DNA of 64,000 nt from Lachnospiraceae bacterium (GCA_017503735.1 JAFVSN010000024.1:1-64000), one strand, 5' to 3'; shown: positions 18,458-27,651, counted from the stretch's first letter. A program made the numbers and translations. Notes: a model not told the origin generated them from the sequence alone.

Positions 18458-18485
18458 TTATCGGCAAAATGTCGGAGATTCTTTA
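18458..18485 (-). promoter_or_regulatory. Sigma-D (FliA) promoter of the glycosylation operon
   Basis: Minus strand TAAA, 16 bases, GCCGATAA matches the flagellar sigma consensus perfectly and has the same spacing as the flagellin promoter. The predicted start is about 80 bases before the rfbF ATG. Confidence 0.85.
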
Positions 18486-18510
18486 GAACAAGCACTCAAT
18501 TTTAAAGACA

Positions 18511-18548
18511 AAAGATATTCCGGTATAAATTAACCAAAATATCTTTTA
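18511..18548. repeat. Palindromic copy of the 6.3-kb repeat
   Basis: AAAGATATTCCGGT and, inverted, TAACCAAAATATCTTTTA form a palindrome closely related to the 16-bp repeats at 6308 and 6381. No ATPase gene is beside this copy. It sits just outside the sigma-D promoter. Confidence 0.6.
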
Positions 18549-18556
18549 GAACCTAT

Positions 18557-18587
18557 AAAAAAACCGACGGTTGACACCGTCGGTTTT
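18557..18587 (-). terminator. Terminator of the 32-residue peptide gene
   Basis: AACCGACGGT / ACCGTCGGTT (10-bp perfect stem, four-base loop) is followed on the minus strand by a run of seven to eight T. Confidence 0.88.
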
Positions 18588-18616
18588 CTCAGATATAGTT
18601 ATAGTAATGTTGTTCC

Positions 18617-18715
18617 TTAACGAATTGCTCCCGCAAACAACGGAATAATCATAGTCAAGACTAAAATGCCGGCAACCACTGCCGCAATTATTTTTTTGGT
18701 TTTTTTATTGTACAT
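18617..18715 (-). CDS. 32-residue single-pass membrane peptide
   Basis: The short frame ATG (18713-18715) to TAA encodes a basic start (MYNKKTKK) and then one hydrophobic segment (IIAAVVAGILVLTMIIPLFA), ending GAIR. AGAGGTGG lies at ribosome-site distance, and a strong terminator follows about 30 bases after the stop, so the gene is well delimited despite its size. Similar tiny membrane peptides occur in other Clostridia, where their role is unknown. It is divergent from the membrane-protein gene at 18754. Confidence 0.65.
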   Translation of the reverse strand: MYNKKTKKIIAAVVAGILVLTMIIPLFAGAIR

Positions 18716-18753
18716 GAAGAATCCACCTCTTTTCCATGAAAGGTTGTGACAAA

Positions 18754-19518
18754 ATGCCTATCTTATTCGGCCTGACACTTATTATAATTGTTTTTCTTGC
18801 GTTTAGCAAGTCCCGCGACAAAAATGCGAAAAAAAACTCCGAGTCCTTCTGGCAGAAGGAACGGTCCTCCCATTTTGTGCCGAAACAGGATATTTCCGGT
18901 TTGGATTATCTTACGATTCCCTACGATAGCTTACCCTTTCGGTTTGTTACACCGGGCGGTCATTCCCCGGTTCCTTCCCCGGAAAATACATTTCCTCCGG
19001 AAGATGGTTCCGATAATACAAATGAAGGTTTCGAGTTTTCCGTGGAATCCCCGGTTACTTCCGGCGAAAGTGCTTATGTTCGCGCCGCCGAGCACACTGC
19101 TCCGTTGGCCCATGAGCTTTCCGCCACCGAGCGGGAACTTTGTAATCTTTCCGACAGTAAGATTTTAAATCTAACCGGCATCTCCAATACGGAACTTCGT
19201 CTGACTTACGGTACGGCAAACTTGGATTTGCTTACCTCCTATGACCAGAATTTTACCACCTTAATCCGTACCCTGCAAAAATGGGGCACCCAGCTTGTTT
19301 CCGCCGGAAATCCTTCCGACGCAATTACCGTATTGTCGTACGCCGTAAGCATCGGCTCGGACATTGCGGGAACTTACGCGCTCCTTGCAAGGTTGTATAA
19401 AGAGCAGGGACAACTGCAAAAAATCGAAGAACTAAAGGTATCTGCGGAAGCGCTTACCACATTAATGAAGCCTTCCATTCTGCGGGATTTGGAACAGATT
19501 TCCGAACAAACCTCGTAG
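18754..19518 (+). CDS. Membrane-anchored protein with TPR-like C-terminus
   Basis: I do not recognise this 254-residue protein. It has one N-terminal transmembrane segment (PILFGLTLIIIVFLAF, residues 2-17), a basic stretch, a low-complexity Pro/Ser/Thr/Glu-rich linker (about 40-120), and a helical C-terminal region (about 155-245) with paired helices such as SAGNPSDAITVLSYAVSIG and TYALLARLYKEQGQLQKIEE, typical of TPR repeats. It probably tethers a protein-binding domain to the membrane. The ATG at 18754 has AAAGG ten bases upstream; an ATG 18 bases earlier has none. It is convergent with the exonuclease gene, one base apart. Confidence 0.65.
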   Translation: MPILFGLTLIIIVFLAFSKSRDKNAKKNSESFWQKERSSHFVPKQDISGLDYLTIPYDSLPFRFVTPGGHSPVPSPENTFPPEDGSDNTNEGFEFSVESPVTSGESAYVRAAEHTAPLAHELSATERELCNLSDSKILNLTGISNTELRLTYGTANLDLLTSYDQNFTTLIRTLQKWGTQLVSAGNPSDAITVLSYAVSIGSDIAGTYALLARLYKEQGQLQKIEELKVSAEALTTLMKPSILRDLEQISEQTS

Positions 19519-19519
19519 G

Positions 19520-20230
19520 TTATCCTTTTCTTCCGTACTTCGCAAGCAACGTATCAATCAATCTGGACGCTTCGCTCTTCGTAAGTGTCTCGTAATCCGG
19601 TGTCAAATCCAGCCCGTGCATTGCAATAATTCCTTGTAGATAACTGCACTGGCGTTTTGTCACCGGTTCTGTTTTTTTCGGACGATAATACAGAGGCTTT
19701 GGTTCAAACCATGCCGGATTCGCCTCACCGTATTGTTCGTACATGGCAAAATAAAGCTGTGCAGCTGCGCAGGCATCCTCGTATGCCCGGTGCGCCCGCT
19801 CCGTACGGATTCCGTATACCTCCCGCATGGCAGAAAGCGTCTTACTCGGCAGTTCCGGATGACAGTGTCTGGCTATCACCAATGTATCGATTCCGTCGTA
19901 TTCAAAAGTTTCCCCCAATCGTCCCGCTGCCACCTTCAGAAAACTGAAATCAAAGGGAATGTTATGCCCCAACAAAACGGTCTCGCCCTTTAAAAAGCGC
20001 AAAAGTGACGCCATTGCTTCCGCTTCCCCCGGCGCATCCTTCACCATTTCGTCCGTAATTCCGGTAAGCTCTGTAATCCGCTCCGGTATCCCTGCCGTTT
20101 GCGGACGAATCAGCGTGGAAAACACTTCTCTTTGTTCTCCATCCTCATACTTTACCGCTCCGATTTCTATTATTTTAGCTTTCTCGGGACCCAGGCCCGT
20201 TGTCTCGATATCAATTGCCGTAAATTTCAT
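19520..20230 (-). CDS. DnaQ-like 3'-5' exonuclease (DEDDh family)
   Basis: The 236-residue protein has the three exonuclease motifs: FTAIDIETTGLG at the start (Asp and Glu metal ligands), LLGHNIPFDFSFL near residue 88, and HRAYEDACAAA near 150, the DEDDh arrangement of the PolC proofreading domain and related DNA polymerase III epsilon-like proteins. A short C-terminal domain (about 185-236, KRQCSYLQGIIAMHGLDL) is of the kind seen in Clostridia homologs. The ATG at 20230 with GAGGACAGGAT before it is preferred over the upstream frame extension. It is likely a repair or proofreading nuclease, 92 bases after nth. Confidence 0.86.
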   Translation of the reverse strand: MKFTAIDIETTGLGPEKAKIIEIGAVKYEDGEQREVFSTLIRPQTAGIPERITELTGITDEMVKDAPGEAEAMASLLRFLKGETVLLGHNIPFDFSFLKVAAGRLGETFEYDGIDTLVIARHCHPELPSKTLSAMREVYGIRTERAHRAYEDACAAAQLYFAMYEQYGEANPAWFEPKPLYYRPKKTEPVTKRQCSYLQGIIAMHGLDLTPDYETLTKSEASRLIDTLLAKYGRKG

Positions 20231-20322
20231 ATCCTGTCCTCTTTCGCATTTTTCTTGCCTTTCCCGTTTCCTTACCATCCGGCTCCCCTGCTATCCTTTC
20301 CTTCAAACAGCTTCCGGTCCTT

Positions 20323-20991
20323 TTATTTCTCCTTTTTACAGGACGGACAAACTTCTTTTAAGAAGCACTCCCCGCACTTCGGTGCACGGGCGGTGCATAT
20401 GGTTCGTCCCAATTGTATGATATGGATATTATACAAAATCCAGTAATCCTCCGGCAACACTTTCATCAGTGCAAACTCTATTTTCTCCGGGTCCTCCTCC
20501 TCCGTAAGCCCCAGCTTTTTGGAGATCCGTTTTACATGGGTATCCACCACAATACTGGGTTGGTGATAAATATTTCCCCGGATTACATTTGCCGTTTTTC
20601 GTCCCACTCCCGGCAACTGCGTCAATTCCTCTATGGAATCCGGCACTTCTCCGTGATGCCGTTCCAACAGCATCCGGGCACAAGCAATGATGTTTTTTGC
20701 CTTATTATGATAAAATCCGGTGGATCGGATATCCTCTTCCAGCTCTTTTAATTCGGCACCGGCAAAGGCTTCCACATCCGGATATTTTCGAAACAGCTCT
20801 TCCGTTACGATATTCACCCTGGCATCGGTACACTGGGCACTCAATATGGTAGCAAACAAAAGTTGCCACGGGGTTTCGTGGTTCAGATAGCAGCGATATT
20901 CTGTGGTATATTCCTTCTTTAAAAGATCTGCCACGCAAACCGCATGCTTGCGCTTTTCATTCAAATTCATTGTTCCGGTTCTTTTTTTCAT
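20323..20991 (-). CDS. nth: Endonuclease III
   Basis: A DNA glycosylase/AP lyase for oxidised pyrimidines in base-excision repair. The 222-residue protein has the helix-hairpin-helix LPGVGRKTANVI with the catalytic Lys (about residue 130), the catalytic Asp in VVDTHVKRI (about 148), and the C-terminal [4Fe-4S] loop with spacing C-x6-C-x2-C-x5-C (CTARAPKCGECFLKEVC, about 197-213). GAGGAG precedes the ATG. Same strand as the exonuclease, so the two are probably cotranscribed. Confidence 0.95.
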   Translation of the reverse strand: MKKRTGTMNLNEKRKHAVCVADLLKKEYTTEYRCYLNHETPWQLLFATILSAQCTDARVNIVTEELFRKYPDVEAFAGAELKELEEDIRSTGFYHNKAKNIIACARMLLERHHGEVPDSIEELTQLPGVGRKTANVIRGNIYHQPSIVVDTHVKRISKKLGLTEEEDPEKIEFALMKVLPEDYWILYNIHIIQLGRTICTARAPKCGECFLKEVCPSCKKEK

Positions 20992-21170
20992 ATGCGCTCC
21001 TCTTTCTCAAACGTTCCTGCCTACTCCTTGTCAAAATTTTAGCATTCTTTTAACTTTTTGCATAATTCCCTTTATTTGCCTTTATTTTATGACTTTTTGA
21101 TTTTCCATCTTCCTTTTTTCGACAAAACGTGGTATACTAAATGCAAACATAGTTTAAGGAGGTCTTCCCC

Positions 21171-21401
21171 ATGGTACAGAAATTATTAAAAACTAAGACA
21201 TTAAAGGATTTATTAATCCGCATTCTGATTTTCATTTTGATTCCGACGGTTCTCGGTGTTGTTGCAAAAATCATCGGCATCATCCCGATTATCGGCTGGA
21301 TTGTTGCCTGGGTACTCGGTATCCTGGGTGCGGTTGTAGGCATCCTTTGCCTGGTCGGCATCATCCTTTGTATTGTCGGCTTTGTAAAAAACAACGCTTA
21401 A
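21171..21401 (+). CDS. Small two-to-three-pass membrane protein
   Basis: A 76-residue hydrophobic protein: basic N-terminus (VQKLLKTKTLKDLLIR), then Ile/Val/Gly-rich segments spanning about 17-70, ending KNNA. The start has AAGGAGG at good distance and a GC-rich terminator follows, so the gene is real. No family is recognised; the Gly-rich helices recall small YtxH/DUF-type stress membrane proteins, but this is only a resemblance. Confidence 0.65.
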   Translation: MVQKLLKTKTLKDLLIRILIFILIPTVLGVVAKIIGIIPIIGWIVAWVLGILGAVVGILCLVGIILCIVGFVKNNA

Positions 21402-21419
21402 ATGGATTTTAGGAAAAGA

Positions 21420-21448
21420 TTGCCGCTCCGTTTGGAGCGGCTCTTTTT
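21420..21448 (+). terminator. Terminator of the 76-residue membrane protein gene
   Basis: GCCGCTCC-GTTT-GGAGCGGC followed by TCTTTTTG. Confidence 0.9.
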
Positions 21449-21492
21449 GTTTTACGGTTCTGATAAACAGATTCTTCCGCCTCTTTCTCGTC

Positions 21493-23541
21493 TCATTCGG
21501 AAAGAGGCAATAAATTTTTCCATACAAAGGAACTTTCCGGCGGTAATGTTACCGGAAATACGTTTCCCGTTGTTTGTATAATCGTTGCTTCCGCGGAATA
21601 TCCTTCCCGACCGGTCGCAAACAGTGAAACAAGAGGCTTCCCTTCCTGTATCCCCAATTCCCATACCGGCAGCTCCACTCTCTGTTCTCTTTCTCCCCGG
21701 TTTACCGCTACCACAAAGGCGTCGTCTTTATCAAACCTGCCATATGCAATTACATCCTGTGCCAAATAAATCAGTTTCACGGAACCGGTTTTCAGTGCCG
21801 GATAGGAACGATGAATTCGTATCAGCTCCCGGTGCAATCCGATGAGTTCCTTATCTTCCTTCCCCCACGGATAGGTACGCCGGTTATCCGGATCGGTAAA
21901 TCCGCAGACTCCCGCTTCGTCGCCGTAATAAACCGTCGGTGCCCCCACCCAGGTCATCTGTATGGTAACCGCCGCCATAAACAGGGAACGACGTATTCCC
22001 TGAGAAGCCGCCTCCGTTCCCAGATTCGCCAGACGTCCCACCTTCCCGTTTGTTCTGGTAAGGAAACGAGAGTGGTCATGATTCGACAATTCATTCATTG
22101 CCGCCTGCAATGAACTCGTCTGAAACTGTGCCATATGATGGGTCATGGCATCGGAAAACGCCGTGGCATTTCCCACCAAATCTCCCCGGAACGCATCACT
22201 GTGCTTTTCCATTCCGGTCAGAAACCAGGTCACCGGTTCCATGAACGCATCGTAATTCATAACGGAATCCCATTCATTTCCCGAAAGCCATGCTCTTGCG
22301 CTTCCGTAATGTTCCGCAAGAATCAACGCATCCGGATTTTCTTCCTTTACCGCATTTCGGAATCTCTGCCAAAACGCATGATTAAACGCCTCGGAATGGC
22401 CCAAATCCGCAGCCACATCCAAACGCCATCCGTCCACACGGTAAGGCGGTGCAATCCATTTCTTTGCCACTTTTAAAATATACTCACACAACGCTTCCGA
22501 GCCTTCGTAATTCAGTTTCGGCAAGGTGGCGTGTCCCCACCACCCCGTATAATCCGGATTATACGGCCACGCTTCGCTTTTAAACTCAAAAAACTCCCGG
22601 TAAGAACTTTCTGCCGAAACATATGCTCCTTTCTCATATCCCGGTACATTTTCGTAAATCCGTTCCCTATCCAACCATTTATGGAAGGAACCGCAATGAT
22701 TAAACACACCGTCTAAAATGACACGCATGCCACGTTTGTGTACTTCTTTCATGAACGCCGCAAAAAAAGCATTGCTGGCATCTAAGTTCTCTCTCCTGCT
22801 GACCCTGGAACCGTAAAGAGTGGCATGGGAATTATCCGTGTCTCCCGGTTGCAGACATTCTCCCTCCTCCTGCAAAATCACACCGTAATGGGGGTCAATA
22901 TAATCATAGTCCTGACTGTCGTACTTATGATTGGACGGCGAAACAAACAGGGGATTGAAATAGATAACTTCTACACCAAGCTCCTGAAGATAGTCCAGTT
23001 TCTTCCATACGCCCTCCAAATCACCGCCGTAAAAACACCCCACATCCATACTTTGGGGTGGGCGGTTCCAATCCGTAACTCCCTGTACCGGCTGTCCGAT
23101 ATAGCAATATTCGTTTGTTTTTACATCGTTACTTCCCGTTCCGTTGCAAAAACGGTCCGTGAAAATCTGATACATTACGGCACCCTTTGCCCACTCCGGC
23201 ACGGTAAAGCCCGGAGTGATACGGAATCCGTATCCCTCCCGTGGTTCATAAGCCGGCCCCCTCCGGTCATACACCCGGCATCCGTTCTCAAAATGAACTT
23301 CAAAATAATATGTTACAACCGTTTCTCCCAGAGAATAGTCCGTGCTGTAATAAGCAAAGCAACCTTCCGCCTTTTCCGGTGCCATGTTTCTCCGTTCTCC
23401 GTTGATGCAGAGAATCACTTCTTTTACACTTCCCTTTAAGGTACGAAAACGAAGCCTTACCGTTTCACCGGCTTTCGGCTCCGTCGGAAATCGATATTCA
23501 CTTGTCCCGTCCGAAAACAGTGCTTTGATTGCCCGATCCAT
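21493..23541 (-). CDS. GH13 alpha-amylase family enzyme (neopullulanase/cyclomaltodextrinase type)
   Basis: The 682-residue protein degrades alpha-glucans inside the cell or at its surface; no signal peptide is seen. An N-terminal beta-sandwich (about 1-110) precedes the (beta/alpha)8 barrel. Conserved GH13 regions are clear: DGVFNHC (277-283), GWRLDVAADL with nucleophile D375, ILAEHYG with acid/base E410, and NHDHSRF with D489. The insert MDVGCFYGGDLEG (about 165-177) and the N-terminal domain fit cyclomaltodextrinase/neopullulanase-like subfamilies. A C-terminal beta domain ends at WKNLLPLSE. The start has AGAGGT upstream. A terminator-like hairpin (23625-23656) lies between its likely promoter (extended -10 at 23725-23733) and the start. 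Confidence 0.9.
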   Translation of the reverse strand: MDRAIKALFSDGTSEYRFPTEPKAGETVRLRFRTLKGSVKEVILCINGERRNMAPEKAEGCFAYYSTDYSLGETVVTYYFEVHFENGCRVYDRRGPAYEPREGYGFRITPGFTVPEWAKGAVMYQIFTDRFCNGTGSNDVKTNEYCYIGQPVQGVTDWNRPPQSMDVGCFYGGDLEGVWKKLDYLQELGVEVIYFNPLFVSPSNHKYDSQDYDYIDPHYGVILQEEGECLQPGDTDNSHATLYGSRVSRRENLDASNAFFAAFMKEVHKRGMRVILDGVFNHCGSFHKWLDRERIYENVPGYEKGAYVSAESSYREFFEFKSEAWPYNPDYTGWWGHATLPKLNYEGSEALCEYILKVAKKWIAPPYRVDGWRLDVAADLGHSEAFNHAFWQRFRNAVKEENPDALILAEHYGSARAWLSGNEWDSVMNYDAFMEPVTWFLTGMEKHSDAFRGDLVGNATAFSDAMTHHMAQFQTSSLQAAMNELSNHDHSRFLTRTNGKVGRLANLGTEAASQGIRRSLFMAAVTIQMTWVGAPTVYYGDEAGVCGFTDPDNRRTYPWGKEDKELIGLHRELIRIHRSYPALKTGSVKLIYLAQDVIAYGRFDKDDAFVVAVNRGEREQRVELPVWELGIQEGKPLVSLFATGREGYSAEATIIQTTGNVFPVTLPPESSFVWKNLLPLSE

Positions 23542-23624
23542 ACTGACCTCTTTCTTTCTGTTTACTTATCCGTTTCGAGTAGGCTCACGCAGCTTGCTTG
23601 CTCACTTTGCCTACCCGGAAAATG

Positions 23625-23656
23625 AAAAAACCGATGACAATGTCATCGGTTTTTTC
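23625..23656. terminator. Bidirectional terminator hairpin between ftsH and GH13 gene
   Basis: AACCGATGAC-AAT-GTCATCGGTT with six A before and six T after, so it is symmetrical. It can end the ftsH operon, but it would also lie inside a GH13 leader started at the extended -10 at 23725. Confidence 0.88.
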
Positions 23657-23724
23657 GGAGAAGGTATTTTGTTACTTATGGGGTGTAGCAAAAACTATAT
23701 AATGTATTGGGGTTTACGAGTGTT

Positions 23725-23733
23725 ATTATAGCA
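23725..23733 (-). promoter_or_regulatory. Extended -10 promoter element
   Basis: Minus strand TGCTATAAT (TGn plus perfect TATAAT) without a good -35. It points toward the GH13 gene, with about 175 bases of leader. The remainder of 23542-23873 has an inverted repeat GTAGGC/GCCTAC (23579-23614) and AT-rich sequence but no gene. Confidence 0.5.
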
Positions 23734-23873
23734 TCCCTTTTTCCAAAAGTGTGCACAAACATTTGCCCTTTTTTAAAATTTTTTTGTAGCTTTTGACATA
23801 TGAGTTCCCATGTCATCCCATAACCGGTACAAAATTGTCCAAAAAAACCCGACCAACACCTATTGTTTTTGAC

Positions 23874-25676
23874 TTAAGAGAAAAGTGCCTCAAATTCCTC
23901 ACGATTGATACGTTCTTTTTCAATCAACAACTCCGCACATGCATGCAGTACACTCTCGTTTTCCTGTAAAATACGCTTTGCTTCCGCATAACACTCGTCA
24001 ATAATACGACGAACTTCCTCATCAATGGAGTTTGCCACTCCTTCACTGTAGGAACGGGTATGCGCAAGATCACGACCGATGAACACCTCGTCATCATCGT
24101 TCTCACAATTTACCATACCGATGGCATCCGAGAAACCGTAGCGGGTTACCATACTTCTGGCAACCGCGGTTGCATGCTTAATATCCTGGGAAGCCCCCGT
24201 AGTTACATCATCCAAAATCAGCTCTTCCGCAATGCGTCCACCCAGGCTTACAATGATGTCCTGACGCATTCTCCCCTTGGTCATAAACATCTCATCACGC
24301 TCCGGAAGCGGCATGGTATAACCGGCAGCTCCGTTTCCTGTCGGAATCACAGACACGGCATACACCGGTCCCACATCCGGGAGCACATGGAATAAAATCG
24401 CATGGCCCGCTTCATGATATGCGGTAATTCTCTTTTCCTTATCGGAAATGATACGGCTCTTTTTCTCCGTACCGATTCCTACTTTAATAAAAGCTTTCTT
24501 TACATCTTCTTCTACAATAAAGCTCCGACCGTCCTTCGCCGCACCGATGGCTGCTTCGTTTAACAGATTTTCCAAATCCGCACCGGTCAGACCCGCCGTA
24601 GTCTGCGCAAGCTGGGAAAGGTCCACATCTTCCGCAAGCGGCTTTCCTTTTGCATGTACCTTTAAGATTTCTTCTCTGCCTCTTACATCCGGTCTGCCCA
24701 CCAATACTTTCCGGTCAAAACGTCCCGGACGCAGAATTGCTGGGTCTAAAATATCCACACGGTTCGTTGCCGCCATTACGATGATACCTTCGTTTACACC
24801 GAAACCGTCCATTTCTACCAACATCTGATTTAAGGTCTGCTCACGTTCGTCGTGACCGCCGCCCATACCGGTACCGCGGCGTCTTGCCACAGCATCGATT
24901 TCGTCGATAAATACGATACATGGTGCATTCTTTTTCGCATCCGCAAACAAATCACGTACACGGGAGGCACCTACACCTACAAACATTTCTACAAAATCGG
25001 AACCGGAGATGGAGAAAAACGGCACCTTTGCCTCGCCCGCAACCGCTTTTGCAAGCAAAGTTTTACCGGTTCCCGGAGGACCCTCCAATAAGATACCCTT
25101 CGGAATACGGGCTCCTACCTTTGTATATTTTGCCGGGTCCGAAAGGAAGTCCACGATTTCACGCAACTCTTCTTTTTCTTCGATCAAACCTGCCACATCT
25201 TTAAAGGTAGTGGTACCGTTCATGGTCAGTCGTGCCCGGCTCTTTCCGAAGTTCATCATTTTGTTGCCGCCACCCGAAGACTGGTTCGTAAAGAAGGAAA
25301 ACATCAAAAAGATTACGATAAATCCTAAAATATACGGAAGCACACCGGTCAAAAACCAATTCGGTTTCTTTACGGCATTCACATATACCTCCACGCCCTT
25401 TTCTAGCGCAGCATCCTCCGCATCTCCCACATCCGTTACATAGAAGGATTTTACCGTGCCGTTCTGCAACACCGCCTGTACCTCACCGGTAGGGGTCTCT
25501 TCATTCGGATGAATGGAGATACCGGCAATCTGACCGGCTTCTAAATCCACGTAATAATCCTTCATTCCGTATTTCTCTTCATTGTCCCGTAACGCATCCG
25601 AAATATACGTCACAAAAAACAGAATAAGAAAAATACTAATAATATAAAAACCGAAACCTTTCATGGAAACTTTCAA
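23874..25676 (-). CDS. ftsH: ATP-dependent zinc metalloprotease FtsH
   Basis: Membrane-bound AAA+ protease that degrades unneeded membrane and regulatory proteins. The 600-residue protein has two transmembrane segments (about 9-26 and 112-129) flanking an extracytoplasmic domain, the AAA module with Walker A GPPGTGKT (199-206), Walker [11 protein letters not shown], the second region of homology, and the protease domain with zinc motif HEAGH (about 424-428). I choose the TTG start at 25676, because GAGG lies seven bases before it; the in-frame ATG at 25664 has no clear ribosome site. The adhering order tilS-hpt-ftsH is the classical one of Firmicutes. Confidence 0.96.
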   Translation of the reverse strand: MKVSMKGFGFYIISIFLILFFVTYISDALRDNEEKYGMKDYYVDLEAGQIAGISIHPNEETPTGEVQAVLQNGTVKSFYVTDVGDAEDAALEKGVEVYVNAVKKPNWFLTGVLPYILGFIVIFLMFSFFTNQSSGGGNKMMNFGKSRARLTMNGTTTFKDVAGLIEEKEELREIVDFLSDPAKYTKVGARIPKGILLEGPPGTGKTLLAKAVAGEAKVPFFSISGSDFVEMFVGVGASRVRDLFADAKKNAPCIVFIDEIDAVARRRGTGMGGGHDEREQTLNQMLVEMDGFGVNEGIIVMAATNRVDILDPAILRPGRFDRKVLVGRPDVRGREEILKVHAKGKPLAEDVDLSQLAQTTAGLTGADLENLLNEAAIGAAKDGRSFIVEEDVKKAFIKVGIGTEKKSRIISDKEKRITAYHEAGHAILFHVLPDVGPVYAVSVIPTGNGAAGYTMPLPERDEMFMTKGRMRQDIIVSLGGRIAEELILDDVTTGASQDIKHATAVARSMVTRYGFSDAIGMVNCENDDDEVFIGRDLAHTRSYSEGVANSIDEEVRRIIDECYAEAKRILQENESVLHACAELLIEKERINREEFEALFS

Positions 25677-25730
25677 AACAAATCCTCACTTTCTGACTCT
25701 TGTAATACTAAGGCATCCTACCTCTGCCGT

Positions 25731-26258
25731 TTATTCCTCCACATCCACTACACCGATGTAAGGGAGATTGCGGTACTGCTGTGCATAATCCAGACCGTAG
25801 CCTACCACAAACAAATCCGGTATCGTAAACCCGGTATACGCCACCGGGACCTCAACCACACGGCGATCCGGTTTATCCAACAGCGTACAAAGCTGCAAAC
25901 TGTTCGGCTTTCTGTCCCGCAACAAATCCAGCAAATGGTGCAATGTCCGACCGGTATCCAGAATATCCTCTACCACCAAAACATCCTTGCCTTCAATGGA
26001 CTCATCCAAATCCTTTAAGATTTTGATTCTGCCGCTGCTGATGGTTCCGTCTCCGTAACTGGATACGGACATGAAATCATGGGTCACCGGGATCGTAATA
26101 TGTTTTACCAATTCGCACATAAAAAATACGCCGCCCTTTAAAATACATACCACATGCAGCTCTTTTCCCGCATAATCGGTGTTGATTCTTTCTGCGATTT
26201 CCCGAATCTTTTTGTTTACATCCTCTTCGGAAATCAGAACCTTCACATTTACTTCCAT
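25731..26258 (-). CDS. hpt: Hypoxanthine phosphoribosyltransferase
   Basis: Purine salvage enzyme that converts hypoxanthine or guanine with PRPP to IMP or GMP. The 175-residue protein has the family signature VLVVEDILDTGRTL (PRPP-binding loop, about 95-108), the early VCILKGGVFFMCEL block and the flexible-loop MSVSSYGDG. It lies one base after the tilS stop, and ftsH follows 54 bases later, so the three are cotranscribed. Confidence 0.96.
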   Translation of the reverse strand: MEVNVKVLISEEDVNKKIREIAERINTDYAGKELHVVCILKGGVFFMCELVKHITIPVTHDFMSVSSYGDGTISSGRIKILKDLDESIEGKDVLVVEDILDTGRTLHHLLDLLRDRKPNSLQLCTLLDKPDRRVVEVPVAYTGFTIPDLFVVGYGLDYAQQYRNLPYIGVVDVEE

Positions 26259-26259
26259 T

Positions 26260-27651
26260 TTATTTTCCTCCGTTCCTTTGTACCTCTAAAACCGTCTTTG
26301 TCGTTTCGTCAATACGATAATTATCGCAACACCGTATCCCCGGAATCCAAAGCACTTGTTCTTCATCTGCCAAAAGGAGCTGTTGTTTTCTCCGTTCTAT
26401 CGGCACCTTATGTTCCACCCAAACGGATTTTACCGTCTTGCTTCCTTGCAACATGCCGAGACGATCTCCCTCGCAATAGACACGCAAGCTTAGCTTTCCC
26501 CTTATTTTATCATAATCAAACCATTTCGTATACTCATTTTTTGGAATTTGTGCATTTTTTTTGTAAGAAAAGGTGCAAAACTTTAACGTCTCTCCGGACT
26601 CTCCCAACGGATACTCTCCCGGAATCTCTATCATGTAACACTCCATGCAATCCGTTTCTTCGGAAACTTCTTCTTTCTTTATAAAAATCCGGTCAAAGTT
26701 CCGTCCCGCCGTCAACCCGTAAGGCAACGAAATCCGCTTTCCGCTTTGGGCGTGAAGCAAGCCTGCCACCGCCTCCACATGTTCTTTGGTAATATCTTTC
26801 TTACTGCCTGCTACCGCACCGATCCACCGGTAAATCACCCGCCGCCGCATCACAGGCGGTTCCTTCTCAAGCAACTCCGCCGGAAACAAAAGACCTTCCG
26901 GCAATTCCTCTGCCTGTTTTACAAGCTCCTCCGTTTTCAGGGCAAGGTAATCCTCCACCTCGGTAAGCTCCGCGGCAACCGACGCCACATGGCAAACCGC
27001 CCCTTCATTAATCTCCTTTTCCGCATAAGAAAGAATCCGGTGCCGGATTTTATTTCTTGTATATTCTGTATCCGCATTGGTCGAATCCGTGCGGAACAAT
27101 ACGCCTTTTTCTTTCAGATAGGTCTCGATTTCATCTCGTCCGCACCGCAACAACGGACGAATTACCGCTCCCCGCTTTGCCGGAATAGAGCCGAGACCGT
27201 TTACCGAACTTCCGCGGAACAAATGAAACAATAACGTTTCCGCCACGTCGTTCTGTTGGTGTGCCAGCGCAATCTTTGTATAATTATGCTCTTTTGCAAT
27301 CCGGTCCGCCACTTGATACCGCAACTCCCTGCCGGCTTCCTCTAATCCGATCTTCCGGGCTTTCGCAATGGCAGGCACATCCTCCTTTACGGAAAAGAAC
27401 GGGATTCCGAAGGTTTCACACAGCTCCCCTGAAAACAATTCATCTTCATCCGCTTCTATACCGCGGATTCCGTGGTTTACATGAAACGCGCCGAAGGTTG
27501 CGGACAACTTTTTCGCCAGGTGCATCAGCACCACCAAAAGGCAGGCAGAATCCGCACCGCCGGACAGTCCGATTAATACCCGGTCCCCGGGCAAAATCAG
27601 CTTCTGTTCTTTGATAAAAGCCTCTACCTTTTTTTCAAACCCGCTCTGCAT
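26260..27651 (-). CDS. tilS: tRNA(Ile)-lysidine synthase
   Basis: Converts C34 of the CAU-anticodon isoleucine tRNA to lysidine, an essential step for reading AUA codons. The 463-residue protein has the PP-loop RVLIGLSGGADSACLL near residue 25, the conserved AFHVNHGIRG and the NTD block with LAHQQNDVAETLL, followed by the substrate-binding and C-terminal domains. The ATG at 27651 is preceded by GGAGGG; the 25 codons of open frame before it lack family similarity. It sits between spoIIE and hpt as in many Firmicutes. Confidence 0.94.
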   Translation of the reverse strand: MQSGFEKKVEAFIKEQKLILPGDRVLIGLSGGADSACLLVVLMHLAKKLSATFGAFHVNHGIRGIEADEDELFSGELCETFGIPFFSVKEDVPAIAKARKIGLEEAGRELRYQVADRIAKEHNYTKIALAHQQNDVAETLLFHLFRGSSVNGLGSIPAKRGAVIRPLLRCGRDEIETYLKEKGVLFRTDSTNADTEYTRNKIRHRILSYAEKEINEGAVCHVASVAAELTEVEDYLALKTEELVKQAEELPEGLLFPAELLEKEPPVMRRRVIYRWIGAVAGSKKDITKEHVEAVAGLLHAQSGKRISLPYGLTAGRNFDRIFIKKEEVSEETDCMECYMIEIPGEYPLGESGETLKFCTFSYKKNAQIPKNEYTKWFDYDKIRGKLSLRVYCEGDRLGMLQGSKTVKSVWVEHKVPIERRKQQLLLADEEQVLWIPGIRCCDNYRIDETTKTVLEVQRNGGK

